Source: Candidatus Saccharimonadota bacterium (GTDB lineage: Bacteria > Patescibacteriota > Saccharimonadia > Saccharimonadales > Saccharimonadaceae). Taken from it: a stretch of DNA of 13,752 nt. The notes beneath the pieces are model-generated. The model did no database searches. It was not told the origin of the DNA and saw nothing but the letters and a program-made list of their open reading frames with translations. A program made the translations under genes and the position numbers. Below, one piece after another: positions 1-6,916 of the stretch (positions within the stretch are counted from its first letter, which is position 1; each line of letters starts with the position of its first letter). The stretch spans positions 1-13,752 of the forward strand of contig JAGCAL010000025.1 of the NCBI GenBank assembly GCA_017652715.1, written 5' to 3'.

Positions 1-14
1 AACTCGTCGCCGTT

Positions 15-497
15 CTATTTCGCCATGACGGCGGCTTTATAGATTTGTGGTTCAATAGAATGTACTGGGGCGCACTTTTTCTTCATTACGATTGGCGTAT
101 ATTTTTTATAATCGTCGAAGTTTATATCGATTAAATGATGGCATAGGTGATATTTGTTGCAATATTTTTTGGCCCTTTCGATGTCGTCATTGTATACATC
201 AGATAATTTTGTACTAAATGTATAAGCGTTGCTACCTGGTTTTAGGTAAGACGCAAGGATGGCGCTGTCTTGTCCACCGGAGAGCAAGATGCCGATTCGG
301 GAGTATTTTTGATAAAGCTGGTCAAATTGTTTTTGGATTTCGTGGTCGATGTCATTTGAGGTTGTAACTTTTATGCGTTTTTTCGTCGGAATTGGCTGGA
401 GTAGCTCGTGGTGCATTCCTTTGTAAAAATCGAAATCGTCTTTATATATATAGCGATACGCTATATATGAGCTTAAACAAAAATCTTTATTGATCAT
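15..497 (-). CDS. Asparagine-synthase-like ATP-pyrophosphatase (amidotransferase-type), 3' end truncated
   Basis: The product is 160 aa and carries the PP-loop SGGQDS at residues 73-78, the AMP/PPi-binding signature of asparagine synthase and related N-type ATP-pyrophosphatases. The segment EPQIYKAAVMAK near the end resembles the family helix that precedes the second conserved ATP-site motif. The family domain is usually about 250 residues, so roughly the last third is absent. There is no N-terminal Cys-2 glutaminase domain, so ammonia would have to come from a partner or from free ammonium. The start ATG overlaps the tagD-like stop by 4 bp (ATGA) and has a strong AGGAGG (502-507) 4 nt upstream, so it is the coupled last gene of the envelope operon. 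A TAG at 15-17 ends it, but the same frame beyond reads NGDE, as expected for a continuing protein. The stop is therefore probably a nonsense change or a contig-end error. The likely role, inferred from context, is amidation of a surface sugar or polymer; the substrate is unknown. Confidence 0.72.
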   Translation of the reverse strand: MINKDFCLSSYIAYRYIYKDDFDFYKGMHHELLQPIPTKKRIKVTTSNDIDHEIQKQFDQLYQKYSRIGILLSGGQDSAILASYLKPGSNAYTFSTKLSDVYNDDIERAKKYCNKYHLCHHLIDINFDDYKKYTPIVMKKKCAPVHSIEPQIYKAAVMAK

Positions 498-946
498 TTT
501 TCCTCCTTTACCCAGCCACGAGTATTTTTTAGGGCTTCATTTATCTTAGTAGAAGAAATACCCCTTGTATAAGGGAAATAAATTATTTTAATACCGGCTT
601 TCTTAAATTCTTCTTCATATTTTTGCCATTTTTTCGTTCCATACCAGTCGTCGCCTACGAATAGGACGGAGGCGCCGAGTTTTTTACATACAGTTAATTT
701 ATCCATGTCGTATTGCGGTATAGCGGCATCAACATATTTGATATTGCGGATGATTTCTATACGATCCTCGAAGGGGATCATGGCATGTTTGCCTTTGTAT
801 AAAACTAGTTCATCTACGGTTACTCCTACTACTAGCTTATCGCACATTCCTTTGGCGTTTTTGAGTAGATTTAAGTGTCCGATATGGAACAAATCAAAAA
901 CTCCTGCTGTATAACCGATGACGGGTTGTTCTTTGCGACTACTCAT
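494..946 (-). CDS. tagD: Glycerol-3-phosphate cytidylyltransferase-like nucleotidyltransferase
   Basis: This 150-aa protein of the HIGH-type cytidylyltransferase family would make CDP-glycerol from CTP and sn-glycerol-3-phosphate in the cytoplasm. GVFDLFHIGHLNLL near the N-terminus contains the catalytic HIGH (residues 21-24). GDDW (99-102) and RGISST (128-133) match the second nucleotide-binding motif (RTxGISTT in TagD). The length fits TagD (about 130 aa) with a short tail. The ATG is preceded by AAAGGAG 4 nt upstream. The gene overlaps the upstream glycerophosphotransferase-like gene by 8 bp and the next gene by 4 bp. A CDP-glycerol polymerase-like protein and a polymer exporter in the same operon support CDP-glycerol as the product. 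Related family members that use ethanolamine phosphate, ribitol phosphate or other alcohol phosphates cannot be excluded from sequence alone. This is the only gene in the window that ends in TGA. Confidence 0.85.
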   Translation of the reverse strand: MSSRKEQPVIGYTAGVFDLFHIGHLNLLKNAKGMCDKLVVGVTVDELVLYKGKHAMIPFEDRIEIIRNIKYVDAAIPQYDMDKLTVCKKLGASVLFVGDDWYGTKKWQKYEEEFKKAGIKIIYFPYTRGISSTKINEALKNTRGWVKEEK

Positions 947-2195
947 TTTTCTCCTTTCGTTTTAAAAATTTAATACTATTACGCAATGGTCGAGTTATTT
1001 TCCAACTAGTTGAATTATAGATATCTTGAATAGATTGGTTTTGTTTATCTATGATGGTTTTTAGTTTCTCGTTTTCCTCTTGTTGTCTGAGGATGCTATT
1101 TTCGAGAGAATTAATTTGTTGGATATAGGAATCTCTTTCTTTTAGCATTAGATCGTGGAGGTATTTACGGTAATCGGTGTCTGGAGTTTTATTAAGGTAA
1201 CTATCAATAAGTATCGTGAATTGGTGTACGGAATCTTTTTTAACCGGTAGGAAGAGTTCTTTTTTAGCGGATATTTGTTTTTTTGCGTATGATTGGGCGG
1301 AAAGAAGGACGGGAAGTAGATCTCGTGGGGTACTTGCAATAGGGATGATTTTGTTTTGTATGAGATTGTATTGTAAAGTATCGATTGGACCCAGGTGTTT
1401 TTCGTTAGGAGTTTTGGTAAATAGAACTACTGGAGTTTCGGTGCAGATGGCTTCAAAAATAGCTCCAGAATTATCGGAAAGAACTAGGTCGGCTTTTTTA
1501 AATAGACTTGCGACTTGAGTGTCAGAATCATAAAACTCATCTGCGATTGCTTTTAATTTATCAAAAGATTGTTTTTCGTCAGGATTAAAGTGCGTTGCGT
1601 GGTGGGCTTTGGCGATAATGTGAAAATGTTTTTTGATACTATCTATGTTAGATTTAGTGAAACCATCGACGCAGCTAGAAGATGAACCAAAAGTAGGAAG
1701 AATAAGAAGGGTTTTTTTAGGTTTCTTCGACGGGTCTTTTTTGAATGAATAATAGTTCCAGTATGGTAGAGTGAAACACTCTGCTCCATACGCAGTGAGA
1801 AATTTCGCTTCATTGGTGTTGAAGGATAAAATTGCATCGTAATCTAGTTTCCAACTTGGCAAAAAGACCGGGTTTGGTTTAGTAGTAGCAGCACCGTATG
1901 GATATCTAATATGATAAATAAAAGAAAGGCGCTTGACTATGTCTAGTTGTGGGTATGGCGTAAGAAGGACTTGATAAACTCTGTTTTTGGGGGCGTCGTT
2001 TATAGGGGAATAGCCCAGTTCTTTGATTTTTTTGATAGTGTGTTCAGCAAGGCCATTGTATCCGCTATCATATGGAACGATGATGTCTACTGGAATTTTG
2101 GATTTTTGCATATCATTGATAGCATCTTGCATGACAAAGAACTCAGTGAGGTCGTCAAAAACTATAGCAACATTAGGATTAGTTTTCTTTGACAT
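939..2195 (-). CDS. CDP-glycerol glycerophosphotransferase-like protein (TagB/TagF family) with C-terminal coiled coil
   Basis: The product is 418 aa and probably transfers glycerol phosphate from CDP-glycerol to a lipid-linked or growing acceptor at the inner face of the membrane. A GT-B-like fold is suggested by alternating beta/alpha segments. AKAHHATH (196-202) resembles the His-containing donor-site segment, and LVLSDNSGAIFEAICTETPV (237-256) matches the family's TDYSS-type phosphate/donor-binding region. Residues about 350-392 form a charged coiled coil. They are followed by NSTSWKITRPLR (394-405), a motif often found at the C-terminus of envelope glycosyltransferases, and a basic tail that could bind membrane. 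An in-frame GTG lies 12 nt upstream, but the ATG used here has GGAG (2202-2205) 6 nt before it and is preferred. The gene overlaps the end of the ABC ATPase gene by 17 bp. The family assignment is reasonably secure; the acceptor and polymer are inferred. Confidence 0.72.
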   Translation of the reverse strand: MSKKTNPNVAIVFDDLTEFFVMQDAINDMQKSKIPVDIIVPYDSGYNGLAEHTIKKIKELGYSPINDAPKNRVYQVLLTPYPQLDIVKRLSFIYHIRYPYGAATTKPNPVFLPSWKLDYDAILSFNTNEAKFLTAYGAECFTLPYWNYYSFKKDPSKKPKKTLLILPTFGSSSSCVDGFTKSNIDSIKKHFHIIAKAHHATHFNPDEKQSFDKLKAIADEFYDSDTQVASLFKKADLVLSDNSGAIFEAICTETPVVLFTKTPNEKHLGPIDTLQYNLIQNKIIPIASTPRDLLPVLLSAQSYAKKQISAKKELFLPVKKDSVHQFTILIDSYLNKTPDTDYRKYLHDLMLKERDSYIQQINSLENSILRQQEENEKLKTIIDKQNQSIQDIYNSTSWKITRPLRNSIKFLKRKEKNE

Positions 2196-3417
2196 TGAAA
2201 TCTCCACGTCTGAATAAAATAGCGTCAGTAGTCTTATTACTTATGTCTTTATAATCATCGCGACGCAAGGCGATAGTGGGGGATTTTTCGTCCGGAAAAT
2301 AGGTTAGAATGATACCGTCTTGATTTCTTATGGAAACATTGACACGGATGTTGGAATCGTTGATTTCAGGTAATTCGGTTTTGAATGTAATGGTTTTTTT
2401 ACCTCTGCCGGTACAAATTTTATGTTTGGAATTACTATTCATTATAGCTTGGCCGCGATTGATGTCCCACAAAGTAAGTCCGACGAAAGTATCGGTGTCA
2501 TTTAAGACATTATAGGAGATTTCAAGTTCGACGAGGTCCTTTTGATTAGGTTGCTTAGAGCCAAGAAGTTTAACTTTGAGGTCTTTGATGAATTCACTGG
2601 TTTTTGGTCGATCTTTTTTGTTGTCGGAATAGCGTTCGGCATTTTCTAAGCTGTACATATTGGCAACATCTTTTGGACTGCCGTTGATTTTTATTGTGCC
2701 ATTATCAATTAAAATAGCGCGATTGCAGTACTGACGGACGTTCTCCATTGAGTGAGTAACGAGGACTACAGTTTTAGTTTTATCCTTTTTAATTTTGTTG
2801 AAGAATTGGTTACACTTAGTTTGGAAGGCTTCATCTCCGACGGCGAGGATTTCGTCAAGGACTAAGATGTCGCCTTTGGCTTTAATGGCGATGGAAAAGG
2901 CGAGACGAACTTGCATGCCGGATGAGAAATTTTTGAGTTTTTGGTCCATAAAATCTTCAAGTTCGGCAAATTTGACGATTTCGTCATACATGGCGTCCAT
3001 TTCTTTATTAGAGAAACCTAGAAGTGAACCATTTAGGTAGACATTTTCACGGCCAGTAAGTTCCGGATTGAAGCCTACGCCGAGTTCAATAAAAGGGATT
3101 AGGTTGCCATTAATCGTTACTTTGCCTTGCTCCGGATAATAGACGCCGGCTAGGATTTTCAAAAGAGTAGATTTACCAGAACCATTGCGACCGACTATAC
3201 CGAGGAAATCGCCACGTTTAACTTCGAAATCGAGGCCTTTTAGGACTTGTTGTTTTTTGTAGCCCTTGACGCCACGTAGAAGATTAAATATTGAACCTTT
3301 TAGGCTATTTGAATGGTCGGTGGGGAGTTTAAAGCTTTTAGAAAGGTCTTTAACTTTAATAACCGTATCGCTATTTGGGTTATTGATTTCGGTGCGAGTG
3401 CCAAAAGTATTTTTCAT
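2179..3417 (-). CDS. Polysaccharide/teichoic acid ABC exporter, ATPase subunit (TagH/Wzt type)
   Basis: This 412-aa nucleotide-binding subunit pairs with the permease encoded immediately upstream and powers export of an undecaprenyl-linked polymer. Visible ABC elements are Walker A GRNGSGKST (76-84), the signature FSSGMQ (164-169), Walker B DILVLDE (183-189) and H-loop His222. IPFIELGVGFNPELTGREN (107-125) is the family-typical segment before the helical domain. Residues about 275-405 form a beta-rich extension like the Wzt carbohydrate-binding domain, which in characterised systems recognises the chain terminus. This suggests a length- or cap-controlled exporter rather than a minimal ATPase. 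The start codon overlaps the permease stop as TAATG, with GAGG (3425-3428) 7 nt upstream. TagH and Wzt families overlap, so no symbol is given. The export function is confident; the exact polymer is not. Confidence 0.88.
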   Translation of the reverse strand: MKNTFGTRTEINNPNSDTVIKVKDLSKSFKLPTDHSNSLKGSIFNLLRGVKGYKKQQVLKGLDFEVKRGDFLGIVGRNGSGKSTLLKILAGVYYPEQGKVTINGNLIPFIELGVGFNPELTGRENVYLNGSLLGFSNKEMDAMYDEIVKFAELEDFMDQKLKNFSSGMQVRLAFSIAIKAKGDILVLDEILAVGDEAFQTKCNQFFNKIKKDKTKTVVLVTHSMENVRQYCNRAILIDNGTIKINGSPKDVANMYSLENAERYSDNKKDRPKTSEFIKDLKVKLLGSKQPNQKDLVELEISYNVLNDTDTFVGLTLWDINRGQAIMNSNSKHKICTGRGKKTITFKTELPEINDSNIRVNVSIRNQDGIILTYFPDEKSPTIALRRDDYKDISNKTTDAILFRRGDFNVKEN

Positions 3418-4229
3418 TAGACATCCTCTGCGAAAGTTTTAGATTTTTTACGGAAATAGAAGGAGGCAGATATTAAGATGATTATGATGATGAGAATAGG
3501 GAGGAATTGGAGAAAATGGTTATCAATAAAATTCCAGGTGGTAATTGTTTCGTGGGTAATGAGATTATGTCGGATGTCTTGGATGGTTTGAGCAATAGGA
3601 TTCAAGAGAATTATTCTAGCAGCAAGAACGCTGGAGGAAGCAACCATGGAGACTGGATATATTATGGGTACGGCATAAAAAAGTGCCTGGATACAGACGT
3701 CCCAAATTGAGGTAATATCGCGGTATTTAACGTTTATGGCACCAAGTAGGAAAGAAATACCAAGCGATAGAGCATAAAGTTCGATCAGCGAGAATGGAAC
3801 CAAAAGCCAAGTCCAACTCGGTTCAACACCGTTAATGAGTGCAAAAATAATAACTACTATTAGATTGATTATCATATTAATGACGGCAGTTAAGGTAGCC
3901 GAGACGACTACGATGTATTTGGGGAAAGAGATTTTACGGATAAGGTCACCACGTACGACCATAGCTTGGATACCTTGGGAGGTACATTCTGTGAAAAAAC
4001 TCCAAATAGTTGTACCTGCGAGTAGATAGACGGGATAATGCGGAATATCGTTGCCGAAGCGGAGTAGTTTGGCGAAAACGATGTAGAGGATAGCAAACAT
4101 CATTAACGGGCGGAGTAATGCCCATAGGTAACCTAATACCGAGCCTTGGTATCTGAGCTTAAAGTCGGTTTTGGTTAATTCCGACAGCAGAACGCGGTTC
4201 TTTTTATTGAATATATGAGGGATATTCAT
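3417..4229 (-). CDS. Polysaccharide/teichoic acid ABC exporter, permease subunit (TagG/Wzm, ABC-2 type)
   Basis: This 270-aa integral membrane protein would form the translocation channel for the ATPase encoded next to it. Six hydrophobic segments are visible, near residues 34-56, 66-82, 106-131, 140-164, 178-197 and 241-257. Family signatures are FKLRYQGSVLGYLWALLRPL (23-42), just before the first membrane helix, and NVKYRDI (166-172) in the cytoplasmic loop. The C-terminus is a short basic cytoplasmic tail. A longer reading to an ATG at 4265 is possible, but that ATG lies inside a well-formed -35 box (ATGACA) whose TAGAAT -10 sits 17 bp downstream and 7 nt before the ATG chosen here. The 4229 start is therefore preferred, with a leaderless or nearly leaderless mRNA. 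This is the first gene of the five-gene envelope operon. Confidence 0.87.
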   Translation of the reverse strand: MNIPHIFNKKNRVLLSELTKTDFKLRYQGSVLGYLWALLRPLMMFAILYIVFAKLLRFGNDIPHYPVYLLAGTTIWSFFTECTSQGIQAMVVRGDLIRKISFPKYIVVVSATLTAVINMIINLIVVIIFALINGVEPSWTWLLVPFSLIELYALSLGISFLLGAINVKYRDITSIWDVCIQALFYAVPIIYPVSMVASSSVLAARIILLNPIAQTIQDIRHNLITHETITTWNFIDNHFLQFLPILIIIIILISASFYFRKKSKTFAEDV

Positions 4230-4236
4230 AGTTGTT

Positions 4237-4265
4237 ATTCTACCATGAACGGGTGTTTTTGTCAT
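4237..4265 (-). promoter_or_regulatory. Promoter of the envelope polymer operon
   Basis: Read on the minus strand, ATGACA (4260-4265) is followed by a 17-bp spacer and TAGAAT (4237-4242), with TGG directly before the -10 box (extended -10). Only 7 nt separate the -10 box from the permease ATG at 4229, so transcription should begin at or within a base or two of the start codon. There is no Shine-Dalgarno sequence in that gap. Confidence 0.65.
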
Positions 4266-4361
4266 GCTGTAACTATTCGCAAGAATGTTGGTATTAGACG
4301 ATTCTGTACACGAAAGAAATGGAGAATGGTTGAGCTGGATTAAATAGCTTAAGGACTGATG

Positions 4362-4370
4362 TGATATAAT
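4362..4370 (+). promoter_or_regulatory. galE promoter, extended -10 box
   Basis: TGATATAAT is a perfect extended -10 element. No good -35 box lies 17 bp upstream. Exactly 7 nt separate the box from the galE ATG at 4378 and there is no ribosome-binding site, which indicates a leaderless transcript. The 4266-4361 stretch between this promoter and the divergent operon promoter shows no other recognisable element. Confidence 0.65.
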
Positions 4371-4377
4371 ATGTCAC

Positions 4378-5376
4378 ATGAAGAGAATATTAGTTACTGG
4401 GGGGACCGGGTATATCGGTTCACATACAATAATAGAATTATATAAGAGAGATTATGAGATTGATGTACTAGACAATCTTTATAATTCTAAAATTACCGTA
4501 CTTGATAAATTGGAAAAAATTACTGACAAAAGACCGGGGTTTTATCAAGTAGATCTTTGTGACAAAGAGAAATTAGATAAGGTTTTCGCTGAGCACGAAT
4601 ATGATATCGTGATGCATTTTGCCGGGCTTAAGGCGGTAGGTGAGTCGGTGGAGCAGCCTCTAAAATATTACGAGAATAATGTTGGTGGTACAGTAAACTT
4701 GTTAGAATGTATGCAGAAGCATGGAGTGAAGAAGATTGTTTTTTCATCTTCCGCTACTGTATATGGTGAGCAGGATACGCCAAAATATGATGAAAGTATG
4801 TCGACGGGAATGGGGATTACTAATCCGTATGGCGAAACTAAACATGTGATTGAAGAGATTCTGAAGGATGTGGCTGAATCTGATCCAGAATTTGAAGCAG
4901 TAATATTACGTTACTTTAACCCAGTGGGGAATCATCCGTCGGGACTTCTTGGCGAGGACCCAAACGATATTCCCAATAATTTAATGCCGATTATTATGAA
5001 AGTATCGCGTGGGGAGATTCCTGAGCTTAGTGTGTATGGTGACGATTATCCGACGCCAGATGGTAGCGGAATTCGTGATTATATCCATGTAGTTGACCTT
5101 GCTAGGGGGCATGTGGCAGCAATTGAGAAAATGAAACCAGGGGTTTTGATTTATAACTTAGGCACCGGTAAGGGGACTTCAGTTTTTGAAATGATTAAAG
5201 CTTTTGAAAAGGCGAGCGGCAGAAAACTTCCGTATAAGGTTGTTGGAAGAAGAGCTGGAGATCTTGCTGAGATGTATGCTGATCCAGCGAAAGCGGAGAA
5301 GGAGTTGGACTGGAAAACCGAATTGACCGTAGAAGATGCGATGCGGGATACAATGACTTATTTAAACAACCTATAG
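4378..5376 (+). CDS. galE: UDP-glucose 4-epimerase
   Basis: This 332-aa extended short-chain dehydrogenase would interconvert UDP-glucose and UDP-galactose (possibly also the N-acetylated forms) using bound NAD. The Rossmann glycine motif GGTGYIGSH is at residues 8-16. The catalytic Ser/Thr region SSSATVYG is at 123-130, and Tyr151 with Lys155 of NPYGETK form the YxxxK pair. RYFNPVGNHPSGLLGEDP and the later GSGIRDYIHVVDLARGH are GalE-type signatures. The length matches typical GalE (about 330-340 aa), with no truncation. The gene stands alone behind its own leaderless promoter, diverges from the polymer operon, and converges with a membrane glycosyltransferase. This suggests a supply of UDP-galactose or a related sugar for envelope glycans. 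Its stop lies inside the 3' end of the convergent gene. Confidence 0.95.
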   Translation: MKRILVTGGTGYIGSHTIIELYKRDYEIDVLDNLYNSKITVLDKLEKITDKRPGFYQVDLCDKEKLDKVFAEHEYDIVMHFAGLKAVGESVEQPLKYYENNVGGTVNLLECMQKHGVKKIVFSSSATVYGEQDTPKYDESMSTGMGITNPYGETKHVIEEILKDVAESDPEFEAVILRYFNPVGNHPSGLLGEDPNDIPNNLMPIIMKVSRGEIPELSVYGDDYPTPDGSGIRDYIHVVDLARGHVAAIEKMKPGVLIYNLGTGKGTSVFEMIKAFEKASGRKLPYKVVGRRAGDLAEMYADPAKAEKELDWKTELTVEDAMRDTMTYLNNL

Positions 5377-6860
5377 GCCAGCTGGAACAGTTTTAGATTC
5401 GTGAGAGCGAGACGGAGGGCGAGTTTGTCGGTTTTTCCTGCTTCGGGGTTTTTTGTAATGTAGGCCTTATGGTCTTTCAGGTATTTAAGAAGAGTTTTAG
5501 CTTCGGGGTGACTAGTAGGGATTTGGCGGAGGATAGAGAATCTTGCGCGCATGCGACGCTCTTTTGTGGCACTTTTTAGGCTTGGGAATTTATTATCAAT
5601 ATCATCGCACATTTGATCGGTCAAAGTAATAAGGTCAAATTTTTGGTCGGAGAAAGTGTTGATAATGGAGGAATCGTGATGGTGATATATATAATAGTCT
5701 TCAGGAATAAAAACGAGTTTTTGGGCATTTAAGATTGCTCTATAAGTAAAACCGACATCTTCGTGGAGTTTACCGATGGGAAATTTTATACCTTTTAGAG
5801 TACTTTTTTTAAAGAGTTTCATGGTTGCAGTAACATTGAAACCATTTTCTTTTAGCATGGCTCTAAGAGCGCTTTTTGTATCGTAGGTTGTTTCTGAATA
5901 GTTTTTATTAAAACTTTTAGTTTTACGATTCGGGAAAGTTTCTTCAAATGAACAGGCGGCAATATCGGCATCGGTTTTGTTAAGTACGCTCAATAAACTT
6001 TCAATCATTTCGGGTTTAATTTCATCATCGGAATCTACAAAGGTAATAAAGTTACCGGTAGCGTTTTTAAGTCCGGTGTTTCTAGCGGCAGATAGACCTT
6101 GGTTCTCTTGAGTAATAATTTTGATGCGAGAATCTTTTTTCGCGTATTCTTTTAGAATGGTCGCGGATTTGTCGGTTGAACCATCGTTTACGCAGATGAT
6201 TTCAAGATTCTGATGAGTGCTGGCTAGAATTGAATCTAAGCAAGCAGCGAGATATTTTGCGGTATTATAAACTGGGACGATAACGGAAACTTTAATGTTC
6301 GGGAATGAATTACTGTAGGAAGGGAATTTGTCTGGTTTTGATTTCGGAAAGACAATTCTGTCGTAAAAGAGAAAATTCAGAATCATAATTACTGCGGAGG
6401 TTAGAACGAAGGTTCCGGTAGTGAGAACAAATCCGTAAGTGAAGGGGAGGTGAAGGGCTTGGCAGATATTGTAGGCGAGATCATAGAGGGGTGTAAAGAA
6501 GCTAAAAAGTTGGGTGAAGCCAGGAGCGATAGCTACGGTGATGATGGCATTCCAGATAAAGAAACGGATGATTGATGATTTGGTGACATTGCGTTCTCTC
6601 CAAGTAATTTTGGAATGAAGAATAAATGCTACTACCGTAGTGATGGCTGTGCCTACGAGGGATGTTAGCCAAAGATATTGTTTATTGCCATTGTCGGTTC
6701 CATCGAAGATTTTAATATCGAGAAAAATTAGATTTAAAAGTGTGTAGGTTACGTAGTTAAAGATAGTAACAGCTATGCCGATGAAAAAATAGCGAGTGGC
6801 ATGACGGGAGGTTTTGACGTCTTTTACAGGGTTTTTGGAATTCTTGTCGTTTTCTTTCAT
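5358..6860 (-). CDS. GtrA-like membrane domain fused to family 2 glycosyltransferase
   Basis: The product is 500 aa with two parts. Residues about 20-172 are a GtrA-like domain with four hydrophobic segments (near 22-48, 64-82, 98-118 and 146-168); this family is linked to flipping or anchoring of lipid-linked sugars. Residues about 190-400 are a GT2 (GT-A fold) catalytic domain. It has VSVIVPVYNT at the nucleotide-binding start, NDGSTD (225-230), the metal-binding DSDD (276-279) and HED (366-368) as the probable catalytic-base region. The tail (about 400-500) is helical and basic. The GT2 domain should face the cytoplasm and use a nucleotide sugar; donor and acceptor are unknown. A leaderless-type promoter precedes the ATG. 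The last 19 bp overlap the end of galE tail-to-tail, which places sugar supply and transfer side by side. Confidence 0.85.
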   Translation of the reverse strand: MKENDKNSKNPVKDVKTSRHATRYFFIGIAVTIFNYVTYTLLNLIFLDIKIFDGTDNGNKQYLWLTSLVGTAITTVVAFILHSKITWRERNVTKSSIIRFFIWNAIITVAIAPGFTQLFSFFTPLYDLAYNICQALHLPFTYGFVLTTGTFVLTSAVIMILNFLFYDRIVFPKSKPDKFPSYSNSFPNIKVSVIVPVYNTAKYLAACLDSILASTHQNLEIICVNDGSTDKSATILKEYAKKDSRIKIITQENQGLSAARNTGLKNATGNFITFVDSDDEIKPEMIESLLSVLNKTDADIAACSFEETFPNRKTKSFNKNYSETTYDTKSALRAMLKENGFNVTATMKLFKKSTLKGIKFPIGKLHEDVGFTYRAILNAQKLVFIPEDYYIYHHHDSSIINTFSDQKFDLITLTDQMCDDIDNKFPSLKSATKERRMRARFSILRQIPTSHPEAKTLLKYLKDHKAYITKNPEAGKTDKLALRLALTNLKLFQLAYRLFK

Positions 6861-6867
6861 GTAATCT

Positions 6868-6876
6868 ATTATACCA
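6868..6876 (-). promoter_or_regulatory. Promoter of the GtrA-GT2 gene, extended -10 box
   Basis: On the minus strand this reads TGGTATAAT, a perfect extended -10 element, exactly 7 nt from the ATG at 6860. There is no ribosome-binding site in the gap. The spacing is identical to galE and the permease gene. The box directly abuts the -35 box of the divergent uvrA promoter. Confidence 0.65.
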
Positions 6877-6905
6877 TGGACATTTTGGCGGTTTTGATGT
6901 ATAAT
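6877..6905 (+). promoter_or_regulatory. uvrA promoter
   Basis: TGGACA (6877-6882) is followed by a 17-bp spacer and TATAAT (6900-6905), matching the vegetative sigma consensus in all but one base of the -35 box. The uvrA ATG follows after 11 nt with no Shine-Dalgarno sequence, so the leader is expected to be only a few bases long. No LexA-type palindrome is apparent. Confidence 0.65.
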
Positions 6906-6916
6906 TTACGGCGTTT

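Noticed and set aside
265..282. Reading the PP-loop gene as a tRNA thiolation or NAD synthetase enzyme
   Set aside because: The surrounding sequence (LLSGGQDSA, EPQIYKAA) and operon context fit the asparagine-synthase group better, though the short length limits certainty.
494..496. Possible TGA-to-glycine recoding as in Gracilibacteria/Absconditabacteria
   Set aside because: The only TGA acts as a stop in an ATGA overlap with the next start, and no gene needs an internal TGA.
2196..2207. GTG start adding four residues to the glycerophosphotransferase-like gene
   Set aside because: The GTG overlaps the GGAG that serves the ATG at 2195, which is the better start.
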